In this document: in pieces, positions 1-8,008 of the stretch
How the letters are laid out: each line of letters starts with the position of its first letter
How positions within the stretch are numbered: position 1 is the stretch's first letter
Assembly (NCBI GenBank): GCA_000242815.2
Contig: AHHB01000040.1
Location: forward strand, 1 to 64,000
Origin: Janthinobacterium lividum PAMC 25724
GTDB lineage: Bacteria > Pseudomonadota > Gammaproteobacteria > Burkholderiales > Burkholderiaceae_D
Reading direction: 5' to 3'
DNA: 64,000 nt
Notes under the pieces: model-generated
The model's database searches: none
The model's input: only the letters and a program-made list of their open reading frames with translations
Told to the model about the DNA's origin: nothing
Position numbers and translations under genes: made by a program

Positions 1-774
1 ATTGGCCGGCACCAGCGGCACGGCCGTGGCGGCGGCCTGATAGGCGGCGCGCGCAGCGAGCGAGGCGGCATCGGTCTGCGCCGTCGACGCCACTTTCGCG
101 CTGGTGATTTCCATGCCGTCAGTGGCTGTGTAGACATCCCAGGAATTGGTGCCGGTCTTGACGTAGAAATTGGACATGGTGTGCGAATTGCCGAGCGAAT
201 CGAAGACCGGCACGGGGAACTGCTTGGTCCACGATTTCTGCTCGCTCACGCTGAACGGCACCACGGTCGGCATCTCCGAATTGGAATCGAGGTTGACCTG
301 GGTATCGACCTTGCTGGTCGCCTGCGGCGCCATGTCGGCCGGGTCGATCTGCAGGGGCACGGTGGCGCCAGCTAAGATCTTGCCGTTCACATCGGCCGGA
401 TAGCCGGTCAGCTGGGCTTTCTGTGCATTGATGATGAAGCCGCTCTTGTCGACCTGGAACTGGCCGTTGCGCGAATACTGGATGGTGCCGTTGACACTGG
501 TGCGGAAGAAACCGCCGCCATTGATGGCGATGTCGAGCGGATTGGACGAACTCTCCAGGTTACCCTGGTTAAACAGCTGCGCTACTTGCGATACGGAAAC
601 ACCGATGCCAGGCTGGTTGCCGCCCACGCCATACAGCGAGTTGGCATAGATATCGGCGAACTGCGCCTGCGATTGCTTGAAACCTACGGTGGCCGAGTTG
701 GCGATGTTGTTGCCGATGACGTCCAGCGATTTGGCGGCGCCGTTCAAGCCGCTCAGGCCTTGTTGGAAAGACAT
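1..774 (-). CDS. flgE: Flagellar hook protein FlgE (N-terminal part, cut by window edge)
   Basis: The gene starts at ATG 774 and stays open to base 1, so only the first 258 residues are present. FlgE polymerises into the flagellar hook outside the cell. The N-terminus reads MSFQQGLSGLNGAAKSLDVI followed by GNNIANSATVGFKQ, the flagellar rod/hook coiled-coil signature, and then GGGFFRTS, typical of hook proteins. A good ribosome site (AGGAGA) lies 6-7 bases before the ATG. It is the last visible gene of a flgB-flgC-flgD-flgE run, 54 bases after flgD; the scaffold FlgD guides its assembly. The C-terminal part and any downstream rod genes lie outside the window. Confidence 0.95.
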   Translation of the reverse strand, partial: MSFQQGLSGLNGAAKSLDVIGNNIANSATVGFKQSQAQFADIYANSLYGVGGNQPGIGVSVSQVAQLFNQGNLESSSNPLDIAINGGGFFRTSVNGTIQYSRNGQFQVDKSGFIINAQKAQLTGYPADVNGKILAGATVPLQIDPADMAPQATSKVDTQVNLDSNSEMPTVVPFSVSEQKSWTKQFPVPVFDSLGNSHTMSNFYVKTGTNSWDVYTATDGMEITSAKVASTAQTDAASLAARAAYQAAATAVPLVPAN

Positions 775-828
775 TGTATTCTCCTGGTAGAAATGAGGTG
801 TAGAGGGTCTACGCTACAAATGAGCGGC

Positions 829-1527
829 TTACAAAATTTGTTTCACATCGGCCATGGTGATGCTGCCCACGCCCGGCACATTCAATTTCACGCCAGCGGC
901 GCCCGTCGATACGCTGGCGACCGAACCGAACATCAGCGCCGCTGCATCGGTGAGTTTGCTACCGCCGCGCGTCGCTTCCACCGAGAAGGTGTAGGCACCG
1001 TCGGCCAGCACGATCGGCTTGCCATCCTTGTCGAGGTCGGCAGTGGCGCCATTCCAGCCCAAGGGCAAGGTACCCGCATCCTGCGGGCCCAGGTCGATGG
1101 AATGGACTTGCTTGCCCGCACCGTTGTAAATGAGGACCTTGACGCTGTCGGCCGGCGTCGCCAACTCCACGCCCAGCAAGGCCGCGCTCTTGCTCAGGGT
1201 GATGTTCTTGCCTGCCGTCAGCACGCCATGACCGATGATATTGGCCGCCTGCATGGATTCGGCCTGCTGGTAACTAGTTTTCAGCGTTTCCAGCGTGGTA
1301 TTGAGCTTGTTGACGCCCGTCACCGTCGACAGCTGGGCCAGCTGACTGGTCAGCTGCGCATTGTCCAGCGGGTTCATCGGGTCCTGATTTTTCAGCTGGG
1401 TCACCAGCAACGTCAGGAATTTATTCGTTTCTTCCTCGACGCTGCCCTTCGCGGCCGTCGTCTTCTTCGGATTCATTGTCGCCATCAAGTCGGTGACGGT
1501 GGCAGAGCTGGTATCGATGGTTGCCAT
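829..1527 (-). CDS. flgD: Flagellar hook assembly scaffold FlgD
   Basis: This 232-residue protein caps the growing hook and is removed when the hook is finished. Residues around 35-60 read TNKFLTLLVTQLKNQDPMNPLD, cut here into TNKFLTLLVTQLK and NQDPMNPLDNAQ, the diagnostic FlgD N-terminal signature. This is followed by TSQLAQLSTVTGVNKLN. The C-terminal half has the FlgD Ig-like/tudor region, including LGWNGATADLDKDGKP and ADGAYTFSVEA. Length is close to the family norm of 220-240. It begins 15 bases after flgC and precedes flgE, the standard flgBCDE order. No oddities were seen. Confidence 0.96.
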   Translation of the reverse strand: MATIDTSSATVTDLMATMNPKKTTAAKGSVEEETNKFLTLLVTQLKNQDPMNPLDNAQLTSQLAQLSTVTGVNKLNTTLETLKTSYQQAESMQAANIIGHGVLTAGKNITLSKSAALLGVELATPADSVKVLIYNGAGKQVHSIDLGPQDAGTLPLGWNGATADLDKDGKPIVLADGAYTFSVEATRGGSKLTDAAALMFGSVASVSTGAAGVKLNVPGVGSITMADVKQIL

Positions 1528-1542
1528 AATAGTCAGTCAGCC

Positions 1543-1944
1543 TTATTGGCCGAGCGTAAGGGTTTTCAGGAGCAGCGACTTGGCCGCATTCATGGTTTCC
1601 ACATTGGTCTGGTAGGAGCGCGAAGCCGACAGCATGTTGACCATCTCGTCGACCGTATTCACGTTCGGCATGGTGACGTAGCCCTTCTCGTCGGCCAGCG
1701 GGTTCTTCGGGTCGTAGACCAGCTTCATCGGCGACGGGTCTTCGATCACCTTCTGCACCTTGACGGCGGTGGCGCCGTTGGCCAGGGGCACGGCCTCGAA
1801 CACCACTTGCTTGGCGCGGTAAGCTTCGCCACTGGCGCTGGTGGCGCTGTCGGCATTGGCCAGATTGCTCGCTACCGTGTTCAGGCGCTGCGCCTGGGCG
1901 CTCATGGCCGAACCGGACACATTGAAAATATTAAACAGCGACAT
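1543..1944 (-). CDS. flgC: Flagellar basal-body proximal rod protein FlgC
   Basis: FlgC, 133 residues, forms part of the proximal rod of the flagellar basal body in the periplasm. The N-terminus carries [20 protein letters not shown] followed by LANADSATS, the rod-protein signature. The C-terminus has [20 protein letters not shown] followed by [20 protein letters not shown], typical of FlgC. The ATG lies only 2 bases after the flgB stop, and its ribosome site (GGGAGGAC) lies within the end of flgB, so the two are probably translationally coupled. Length matches the family (about 134). Confidence 0.96.
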   Translation of the reverse strand: MSLFNIFNVSGSAMSAQAQRLNTVASNLANADSATSASGEAYRAKQVVFEAVPLANGATAVKVQKVIEDPSPMKLVYDPKNPLADEKGYVTMPNVNTVDEMVNMLSASRSYQTNVETMNAAKSLLLKTLTLGQ

Positions 1945-1946
1945 AA

Positions 1947-2399
1947 TTATTGTCCTCCCTGGATGGCCGTCAACATGCCCTTGATCTGCGAGTTGAGGAA
2001 CGTCACGGCTGCCTCGTAGCGGATGGCGTTGTCGGCAAAGGCATTGCGTTCGAGATCCATGTCCACCGTATTGCCATCGACGGCGCCCTGGGCCGGTGCG
2101 CGGTACAGCAGCGGCGTGCCGTCGGCCAGCGCGTCGACCTTGCCGCCCGTGCTGCTGCCTGCGCCAGCGGCTAAGCCCTTGCCCGGCATATGCTGCGGCG
2201 CCGTGCCCTTGAGGGCCGGCGGCACGCCATCCTTGCGCGCCATCGCCCCCTTCAAGGCGCTGGCAAAATCGACATCGCGCGCCTTGTAATTGGGCGTGTC
2301 GGCATTGGCGATATTCGAGGCGAGCAATTCCTGGCGCGTCGAGCGCAGGCTCAGCGCCGTCTCGTTGAAGCGCATGTAATCGTCGAGTTTCCCTATCAT
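1947..2399 (-). CDS. flgB: Flagellar basal-body proximal rod protein FlgB
   Basis: FlgB, 150 residues, is a proximal rod subunit. The start chosen is ATG 2399 ([20 protein letters not shown]). An in-frame upstream start at 2474 would add 25 residues that do not resemble FlgB, and a CGGAG ribosome site sits just before ATG 2399. The signature [20 protein letters not shown] is followed by DFASAL. The C-terminus [20 protein letters not shown] is the conserved FlgB tail. It heads the flgBCDE run and is divergent from flgA. Confidence 0.95.
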   Translation of the reverse strand: MIGKLDDYMRFNETALSLRSTRQELLASNIANADTPNYKARDVDFASALKGAMARKDGVPPALKGTAPQHMPGKGLAAGAGSSTGGKVDALADGTPLLYRAPAQGAVDGNTVDMDLERNAFADNAIRYEAAVTFLNSQIKGMLTAIQGGQ

Positions 2400-2590
2400 G
2401 TCAGGCTCCGGAAAAATCTGCCACTGGCGCCTGAGATGGCGGAAGGATGGCGGTATAGTGATGACAGGAAACATAGTACGGCGCGCACCGGCAAGGCCAT
2501 CGCCGGATCAGACCATACTTTTACCCCTTAATCGACGCTTCGATCAGGGCGGCGCGCACTATCATGGCACTATTCCAGAGGCCTATCACC

Positions 2591-3286
2591 ATGAAAACAC
2601 CGCTTGCACTCTTACTCGCTCTTGCCGCCCTGCCACCGCTGACGCAGGCGCAAAACGCCGGCCGGCAGACGCCGGAAGCGCTGCGCAACAGCGTGGAACA
2701 ATTCCTGCAGGTACAAAGCAAGGGCTTGCCGGGCAAGGTGACGATCAGCGTCGGCGCCGTCGATCCGCGCCTGAATCTGGCGGCGTGCCCCGCACCGCAA
2801 GCATTCATGGCGCCGGGCGCCCGCGCCTGGGGCAAGACCACCGTGGGCGTGCGCTGCACGGCGCCGAGTAACTGGAGCATTTATCTGCAAGCCAACGTAG
2901 CCGTCGTCGGCGATTACGTGGCCAGCGCCGTGCCGCTGGCGCAAGGGCAAGCCATCGACGCCAGCCAACTGGTGACGATGCAGGGTGACTTGGCCGCATT
3001 GCCAGCAGGCATCGCCACGGACATGGCCCAGGTCGTGGGCGCGAGCACGAATATTTCCTTGCCACCAGGCACGCCGATGCGCCTCGACACCCTGCGCCGC
3101 AAGCCAGTGGTGATGCAGGGCCAGCTGGTGCGCGTCGTTTCCAGCGGTAATGGTTTTCAGGTAGCATCAGAAGGACGCGCCATCGGCAGCGCCGGCGATG
3201 GCCAGACGGTGCAAGTACGCACGCAGAGCGGCCAGCAGATCAGCGGCGTGGCGCGCGCTGGCGGCATGGTGGAGGTCGCCTTTTAA
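2591..3286 (+). CDS. flgA: Flagellar basal-body P-ring formation chaperone FlgA
   Basis: FlgA, 231 residues, is a periplasmic chaperone for the P-ring protein FlgI. Residues 1-20 form a signal peptide (MKTPLALLLALAALPPLTQA). The C-terminal SAF-like region includes PLAQGQAIDASQLV, GTPMRLDTLRRKPVVMQGQL and GQTVQVRTQSGQQISGVARA, diagnostic of FlgA. Cysteines in AACPAP and GVRCTAP fit the family. ATG 2591 was chosen because it begins the signal peptide; an in-frame ATG at 2564 would put nine residues in front. It is divergent from flgB and followed by flgM and flgN. Confidence 0.93.
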   Translation: MKTPLALLLALAALPPLTQAQNAGRQTPEALRNSVEQFLQVQSKGLPGKVTISVGAVDPRLNLAACPAPQAFMAPGARAWGKTTVGVRCTAPSNWSIYLQANVAVVGDYVASAVPLAQGQAIDASQLVTMQGDLAALPAGIATDMAQVVGASTNISLPPGTPMRLDTLRRKPVVMQGQLVRVVSSGNGFQVASEGRAIGSAGDGQTVQVRTQSGQQISGVARAGGMVEVAF

Positions 3287-3331
3287 ACAGCGAAGAACAG
3301 CGATGCACAGCGATATTCTGGTCTGGCGCAC

Positions 3332-3358
3332 TAAAGTTTCGGAAGAAGGTGCCGATAA
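3332..3358 (+). promoter_or_regulatory. Sigma-28 (FliA) promoter for flgM-flgN
   Basis: The sequence TAAAGTTT, an 11-base spacer, then GCCGATAA matches the sigma-28 consensus (TAAAGTTT-N11-GCCGATAA) exactly. It ends about 50 bases before the flgM start codon, points toward flgM, and begins 46 bases after the flgA stop. FliA is encoded in this window at 6348-7079, so this closes the known FliA-FlgM feedback loop. That this promoter is active is an inference from the perfect match and position. Confidence 0.9.
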
Positions 3359-3407
3359 AGAGCTATATCCCGGAGTTTATTGACTTCGACCAGACGAGGA
3401 TCACGCT

Positions 3408-3716
3408 GTGAAAATTACCGACAACACTATTAAAAGCAATCCCGGCCTGCCGGTGTCGCCCGCGAGTACCTCCGGCGCCCGCAATGCCGAGAAAGCCCAG
3501 GCAACACCGACGACGTCGGACAATGTACGCCTGTCGCCGCAAGGACAGGCGTTAGCGGCCAGTGCAACTGCCGGCAGCAGCGCCGTGTTCGACACGAAAA
3601 AAGTCGAACGCATCAAGCTGGCGATCGCCGACGGCCAGTTCCAGGTCAACTCTGAAAAAGTGGCAGACGGTCTCCTCGACACAGTCAAGGACTTGCTGCA
3701 CTCACGCAATAGATAG
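3408..3716 (+). CDS. flgM: Anti-sigma-28 factor FlgM
   Basis: FlgM, 102 residues, binds FliA in the cytoplasm until hook completion, then is exported through the flagellum. It starts with GTG at 3408 (MKITDNTIKSNPG), preceded by GAGGA. The N-terminal half is disordered and Ser/Thr/Pro-rich. The C-terminal part has DNVRLSPQGQAL and KKVERIKLAIADGQFQVNSE followed by KVADGLLDTVKDLL, the sigma-binding helices of the family. It sits directly behind a consensus sigma-28 promoter and 8 bases before flgN. Confidence 0.94.
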   Translation: MKITDNTIKSNPGLPVSPASTSGARNAEKAQATPTTSDNVRLSPQGQALAASATAGSSAVFDTKKVERIKLAIADGQFQVNSEKVADGLLDTVKDLLHSRNR

Positions 3717-3724
3717 GTTCCCTC

Positions 3725-4192
3725 ATGCAATCAGTGACTCCGTTTTCCAGCCTGCGCGACGAGCAACAGCTCATGACCACATTGCTGGCATTGATGAAAG
3801 AAGAACAGCGGCATCTGGTTGCCGCTGACATCGATGCAATCACGGAGTTGACGGCGCGCAAGACGGCACTCGTAGGACAATTGAGCCAACTGGCGGCGCA
3901 ACGCCACAAGGCGCTGGCGGCAGCTGGCTTCACGGCTGCAGAAGCTGGCATGGAAGACTGGCTGGTCGGTGCCAGCGAAGCCGAAGCGGCGCCCCTGTGG
4001 AAAGCCCTGCTCGATATCACGCGCGAAGCCAAGGAACAAAACCGGCTGAACAGCCTGCTGGTCAACAGGCACATGCTGCATACGCAAGGCGCCCTGAACG
4101 CCATGCGCCCCACGGCCCAGAGTGGCAATTTCTACGGCCCCAGCGGCCAAGCGATGACGAACACGGCCAGCCGACGCGTCGTCATCGGCTAA
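3725..4192 (+). CDS. flgN: Flagellar export chaperone FlgN
   Basis: FlgN, 155 residues, is the cytoplasmic chaperone of the hook-filament junction proteins FlgK and FlgL. The protein is almost entirely helical with heptad-like Leu/Ala spacing (EQQLMTTLLALMKEEQRHLV and LTARKTALVGQLSQLAAQRH). It ends with YGPSGQAMTNTASRRVVIG, a tail commonly seen in betaproteobacterial FlgN. The assignment relies on this pattern and on its place directly after flgM, since FlgN sequences diverge widely. It probably shares the flgM transcript. Confidence 0.88.
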   Translation: MQSVTPFSSLRDEQQLMTTLLALMKEEQRHLVAADIDAITELTARKTALVGQLSQLAAQRHKALAAAGFTAAEAGMEDWLVGASEAEAAPLWKALLDITREAKEQNRLNSLLVNRHMLHTQGALNAMRPTAQSGNFYGPSGQAMTNTASRRVVIG

Positions 4193-4253
4193 CTGTCCCA
4201 ACGCCACACCATCACACCATCACACCAAGACGCAGCAGCCTTGCAGCGTCAAC

Positions 4254-4301
4254 CATGCGCGGCAGGCCGCGCATGCTGGCGACATTCATGCTGGCGACAT
4301 T
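4254..4301. repeat. Inverted repeat plus 15-bp tandem duplication between flgN and yciH
   Basis: A 22-base near-perfect palindrome, CATGCGCGGC-AG-GCCGCGCATG, occupies 4254-4275. It merges into two perfect tandem copies of CATGCTGGCGACATT at 4272-4286 and 4287-4301. The element lies between the convergent genes flgN and yciH and has no T-run, so it may be a structural or bidirectional termination signal rather than a classic intrinsic terminator. Confidence 0.6.
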
Positions 4302-4382
4302 TCGCTGCGATGACCTGCCCCTTCGCCGCTGGACCAGCGGATCGTCGGGACGCTAGCCCACGCGCACGCGCGCACGTCAAAG

Positions 4383-4745
4383 CTAAGCGCCAGCCTTTTT
4401 AGGCTGGTGGCCCAGCTTGGCCAGCGCGGCCACGATGGTATCGACATGGTCGCCCTGCACTTCGATCACGCCATCCTTGACCGTGCCGCCCGAGCCGCAC
4501 TGCGTGCGCAACTGCTTGCCCAGCAGGGCCAGCGCGATGGCGTCGAGCGCCAAGCCTTTCACTACGGTGACGCTCTTGCCGCCGCGCCCCTTGGTCTGGC
4601 GCGACACGCGCACCACGCCATCGCCCGCCGGCACCGCCTTGGCTTGCGCCTTGCATGCGCATTGCGCCAGCGGCTGGCGGCATGCGGGGCACATGCGGCC
4701 CGTTTCGGTGGAATATACGAGAGCGCCTGCGGAACTGCTTTTCAT
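4383..4745 (-). CDS. yciH: SUI1/eIF1-like translation factor, YciH family
   Basis: This 120-residue protein has the SUI1 fold of eukaryotic initiation factor 1. Visible are GGKSVTVVKGLALDAIAL and CGSGGTVKDGVIEVQGDHVD, the SUI1 core. The N-terminus carries MCPACRQPLAQCACKA, a cysteine set that may bind zinc and is common in bacterial YciH proteins. E. coli YciH affects start-site selection and stress-related translation. Here it interrupts the flagellar cluster on the minus strand, convergent with flgN and 80 bases beyond motD. I see no flagellar role. Confidence 0.88.
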   Translation of the reverse strand: MKSSSAGALVYSTETGRMCPACRQPLAQCACKAQAKAVPAGDGVVRVSRQTKGRGGKSVTVVKGLALDAIALALLGKQLRTQCGSGGTVKDGVIEVQGDHVDTIVAALAKLGHQPKKAGA

Positions 4746-4793
4746 GATGGAGAGAGAATAAGGGAGAAGGCCGCGATTGTACCAAGCAATACC

Positions 4794-4821
4794 GGGGTCA
4801 GAGCCGACGGGGCTGACCCCA
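4794..4821. repeat. GGGGTCAG...CTGACCCC palindromic element downstream of motD
   Basis: GGGGTCAGAGCC, a short spacer, and GGGGCTGACCCC form an imperfect inverted repeat that ends 4 bases before the motD stop codon (minus strand), so it sits in the 3' untranslated region of motD. The same GGGGTCAG/CTGACCCC core appears at 9543-9658 after flhA. Related palindromes are widespread between genes of this bacterial family. There is no T-run. Confidence 0.65.
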
Positions 4822-4825
4822 CCAG

Positions 4826-5617
4826 TCAGTTGGCCGGTGCCGGCGCTGGCGACACCGGCGCCGTCGGCACCTCCATCACCGTCTCGGGGATGCCGGAGAG
4901 GATCGTCACGGCGACCCTGCGGTTGCGCGCGCGTCCTTCCGGCGTGGCGTTTGGCGCCACGGGGATGTTGTCGGCGTGTCCCACGGCCGACAGGCGCGAC
5001 GCTTGCACACCGCTGGCGATGAACAGGCGCACCACGGCGCTGGCGCGCGCGGCCGACAATTCCCAGTTCGAGGCAAAATTTGAATTGCTGATCGGCTGTA
5101 CATCCGTATGCCCTTCCACCTGCACGTCGTGCGTATCGTCCTTGAGCAGCACGGCCACGGCGCGCAAGGCCTGGTCCGACTCCGTCGTCAAGCCGGCAGC
5201 GCCCGGATCGAACAGCACGCTGGCGTTGATTTCCACGCTCACGCCGCGGCTCGTCTGCGTGACCCTCACTTTGCCTTCCTTGACCAGCGGCGCCAGCGTC
5301 GATGTGAGGTCCTGCGCCAGGCGCGTCATGTGTTCGCGCTCGCGGCGGATGGCTTCGGCGCGGCGTTTCAGGGCGGGGTTCGGCAGCGCGATGGCTTGCG
5401 GCGCTTCCATGATGATGGGCGGCGCGCCCTTTTCCAGGCTGAAGGCCTCGCCGATGGCATTCTGGAAGACGCGGTACTTACCTTCGTTGACTTGCGAAAT
5501 CGCATACATGACAACGAAAAAGGCGAACAGCAAGGTAATGAAGTCGGCGTACGAAATCAGCCAGCGGTCCTGGTTATCCGCTTCCTCGTCATACTTCCTG
5601 CGCGCGCGCCGCATCAT
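4826..5617 (-). CDS. motD: Flagellar motor protein MotD (MotB-type stator subunit)
   Basis: This 263-residue protein is the peptidoglycan-anchored stator subunit partnering MotC. Residues 18-42 (DRWLISYADFITLLFAFFVV) form one membrane helix that contains the proton-binding Asp at residue 25 in SYADF. The C-terminal OmpA-like peptidoglycan-binding domain shows VQVEGHTDVQPI, NWELSAARASAVVRLF and RARNRRVAVTIL. It is called MotD rather than MotB because it follows motC directly (2-base gap) in a fliA-motC-motD run, as in Pseudomonas. The C-terminus is Pro/Ala-rich. Confidence 0.92.
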   Translation of the reverse strand: MMRRARRKYDEEADNQDRWLISYADFITLLFAFFVVMYAISQVNEGKYRVFQNAIGEAFSLEKGAPPIIMEAPQAIALPNPALKRRAEAIRREREHMTRLAQDLTSTLAPLVKEGKVRVTQTSRGVSVEINASVLFDPGAAGLTTESDQALRAVAVLLKDDTHDVQVEGHTDVQPISNSNFASNWELSAARASAVVRLFIASGVQASRLSAVGHADNIPVAPNATPEGRARNRRVAVTILSGIPETVMEVPTAPVSPAPAPAN

Positions 5618-5619
5618 GC

Positions 5620-6366
5620 TCAGTGCTCGTGCAACAGGCTGGCCACGCGCTCTTCGATGATGCGCGTATGGTCGCCCGTGGCGATGTCGTACAGCACGGC
5701 TGCCGTGATCTCGTACTGCAACACGCGGCGCGACACGATGGCCTTGAGTTTATTCGCCACCGGCAGGAACAGCAGGTTGGCCAGCCCCACGCCGTAGATG
5801 GTCGAGACAAACGCCACGGCAATGCCACTGCCCAATTTGCTCGGGTCGGTCAGGTTTTCCATGACGTGGATCAAGCCCAGTACGGCGCCCACGATACCGA
5901 TGGTGGGCGAATAGCCGGCCGCCGATTCCCACACCTTGACGGCCTGGCGCTCGGCCATTTCGTAGGCAGAGATTTCCACATCGAGCACCTGGCGCAGCTT
6001 GTCGGGCGCAATGCCATCGACGATCATCCTCAAGCCCTTGGCATTGAAGCGGTCGGTCGTGTCTTCCATCAGGCGCTCAAGCGCCAGCGTGCCGTCGCGA
6101 CGCGCCGTCAAACTCCATTGCCCTATATCGCGCGCCAGCGCGGCGCGCGTATCGGCGGGCGGCAGGAAGACCCAGCGCAGCATTTGCATGCCGCGCACGA
6201 AGGTGCGCAGCCGCGTTTGCAGCAGCACGGCACCACAGGTGCCGACGATGACGATGGCAAAGGCGGCCGGCTGCAGCAGGGAGGCCATCTTGCCGCCTTC
6301 CAGTGTCTGGCCGACCAGCAGGCCCGCCAGCGCCAGCGCCAGCCCGATTACGCTGGACCAGTCCAC
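5620..6366 (-). CDS. motC: Flagellar motor protein MotC (MotA-type stator subunit)
   Basis: This 248-residue inner-membrane protein has the MotA/TolQ/ExbB fold and forms the proton-conducting stator with MotD. Membrane segments lie at the N-terminus (VIGLALALAGLLVGQTLEGG; AFAIVIVGTCGAVLL) and at residues about 150-205 (GYSPTIGIVGAVLGLIHVME; IAVAFVSTIYGVGLANLLFL). The second pair carries the conserved TIGIVGAVLGLI and YGVGLANL motifs. The start codon is GTG at 6366, inside the last codons of fliA (19-base overlap), so translation is probably coupled to fliA. Confidence 0.93.
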   Translation of the reverse strand: MDWSSVIGLALALAGLLVGQTLEGGKMASLLQPAAFAIVIVGTCGAVLLQTRLRTFVRGMQMLRWVFLPPADTRAALARDIGQWSLTARRDGTLALERLMEDTTDRFNAKGLRMIVDGIAPDKLRQVLDVEISAYEMAERQAVKVWESAAGYSPTIGIVGAVLGLIHVMENLTDPSKLGSGIAVAFVSTIYGVGLANLLFLPVANKLKAIVSRRVLQYEITAAVLYDIATGDHTRIIEERVASLLHEH

Positions 6367-7079
6367 GCCTGCTCCCTCAAAGTTGCGCGCAGGCGCGCGA
6401 CGGCCTGGGTATGCAATTGCGAGACGCGCGATTCGGACACGCCCATCACCGCACCGATTTCCTTCAGGTTCAGCTCTTCTTCGTAATACAGGCCCATGAG
6501 TATTTTCTCGCGTGGCGGCAGCGCGTCGATGGCATCGATCACGGATTGCCGGAAATCGGTATCGAGCAGGGAACGCAAAGGATCGCTATCCTCGTCCACG
6601 CAATGGCGGTCAAGGAAGCTGTCATTGCCGTCCGGGTCATGAAAGTCTTCGTAGTACACCAACTGGTGCCCACCGCCATCGCCCAGCATTTCCTGGTAGT
6701 CGGCGAGCGACATTTTGAGCAGCTTGGCCACTTCCGACTCGGTCGGCGGATGACCGAGACGCTGCTGCAAGGTACTCATCGCCTCTTCGATCTTGCGCAT
6801 GTTCTGGCGCATGCTGCGCGGCAGCCAGTCGCTGGTGCGCAATTCGTCGAGCATGGCACCTCGGATGCGCAGCACGGCATACGTCTCGAACTGCGCGCCA
6901 TGCGTCTCTTCGTAGCGACTGATAGCGTCGAGCAGGCCGATCATGCCGGCCTGGATCAGGTCATCGACCTCGACCGAAGGCGGCAATTTCGCCTTCATAT
7001 GGTGCGCCAGACGCTTTACCAACGGAATATGCTCCGTCAGCAAATAGTCCTTGTTCGATTTCCCTTTGACCGTGTACAT
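6348..7079 (-). CDS. fliA: RNA polymerase sigma-28 factor FliA
   Basis: FliA, 243 residues, directs transcription of late flagellar and chemotaxis genes. Region 2 shows VEVDDLIQAGMIGLLDAISR and AQFETYAVLRIRGAMLDELR followed by TSDWLPRS. Region 4 shows LPPREKILMGLYYEEELNLK followed by EIGAVMGVSESRVSQLHTQA. Length is typical (about 240). It lies 44 bases after flhG and overlaps motC. Its antagonist FlgM is encoded at 3408-3716 behind a matching promoter. Confidence 0.97.
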   Translation of the reverse strand: MYTVKGKSNKDYLLTEHIPLVKRLAHHMKAKLPPSVEVDDLIQAGMIGLLDAISRYEETHGAQFETYAVLRIRGAMLDELRTSDWLPRSMRQNMRKIEEAMSTLQQRLGHPPTESEVAKLLKMSLADYQEMLGDGGGHQLVYYEDFHDPDGNDSFLDRHCVDEDSDPLRSLLDTDFRQSVIDAIDALPPREKILMGLYYEEELNLKEIGAVMGVSESRVSQLHTQAVARLRATLREQAWTGPA

Positions 7080-7123
7080 AGGCTGCTTATTGTTTTAACT
7101 GCTATCGAGTGCTGATAATGGAA

Positions 7124-8008
7124 TCAGGCGCTGAACTGGTGCAGGCTCCCCGTCTGGTACAAGGTGCCGCCGAGCACTGGCGCCGCCGAACGGGCCAGCC
7201 GCTCGGCCAGTCCGCGAAACGCCACCGAGGCCCCCGCCAATGGAAAGGCATCGACCACGCTGCGTCCCAGACGCGCCGCGCGGTGTAGATACTCGTCGGC
7301 AGGCACCGACCCCATCGAGGTCAATTTCACGGCCAGATAACGGCTCGCCGCCTGCGCCATATTATCGTACACCACTTTTGCCTCAGATTCGGAAGCGCCG
7401 GTAACAAGAATGCCAAACGGACGCCGTCCCAGTTCCTGGCTCAGGCGCTTGATGAGGCAGTAAGCGGCCTTGATCGAGGTGGCGCTGGTCGAGACCTGCA
7501 CCACGATGTCGGATGAGGCCATCAGCGGCACGGGGAAGCAGTCGCCCGCGTCGGCCATGACGCCGTCGACCAGCACGATGCCGCTCTGGCGCGCCAGCAC
7601 CTCGAAGGTCTTGCCTAGGCGGCGCAGTTCTTCCTCGCCAGCATAGTCCAAGCTATCCATCAGATGGTTGCGCGCGCCCAGGCTGGCCACGCCGAAGCCT
7701 TGCGGCACTTGATGGATGACCTGGTTCAAGGCGCACTGCTGGCGTGCCACGTCGCGCAGGCTGGCGCCGTGCGCCAGTCCCAGGCGGGCAGCGACGCCGT
7801 CGCTGCCGCCGCTGGCGTCGAGCAGCAGCACGTCATTGCCGCCGTACACCAGCGAGGCCCCAAGGTTGACCAGCATGGCGCCCTTGTCGTCTTGCGGCGT
7901 GGCCGACAAGAACGTCATGACGCGCGGCTGCGGGCCGGCCAACATGCGGCGCAAGCCTTCGGCCTGGTCGAAATCAAAATTAGCCAAGGTGCACCCCGCG
8001 CGCTTCAT
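7124..8008 (-). CDS. flhG: FlhG/FleN, MinD-like flagellar number regulator with degenerate P-loop
   Basis: FlhG, 294 residues, sets flagellar number together with the GTPase FlhF. The N-terminal FlhF-activating motif is intact (DQAEGLRR, residues 14-21). The nucleotide-binding site is not: where MinD proteins have GKGGVGKT, this one has ATPQDDKG (residues 36-43), so the glycine-rich loop and the signature lysine are lost, although K42 aligns with the P-loop lysine. The switch regions are also altered (LLLDASGGSD, VLVDGVMADAGD). The start at ATG 8008 overlaps flhF by 29 bases; a TTG at 7987 preceded by GGGGTG is an alternative. It may bind FlhF without normal ATP-driven dimerisation (inference). 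Confidence 0.88.
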   Translation of the reverse strand: MKRAGCTLANFDFDQAEGLRRMLAGPQPRVMTFLSATPQDDKGAMLVNLGASLVYGGNDVLLLDASGGSDGVAARLGLAHGASLRDVARQQCALNQVIHQVPQGFGVASLGARNHLMDSLDYAGEEELRRLGKTFEVLARQSGIVLVDGVMADAGDCFPVPLMASSDIVVQVSTSATSIKAAYCLIKRLSQELGRRPFGILVTGASESEAKVVYDNMAQAASRYLAVKLTSMGSVPADEYLHRAARLGRSVVDAFPLAGASVAFRGLAERLARSAAPVLGGTLYQTGSLHQFSA

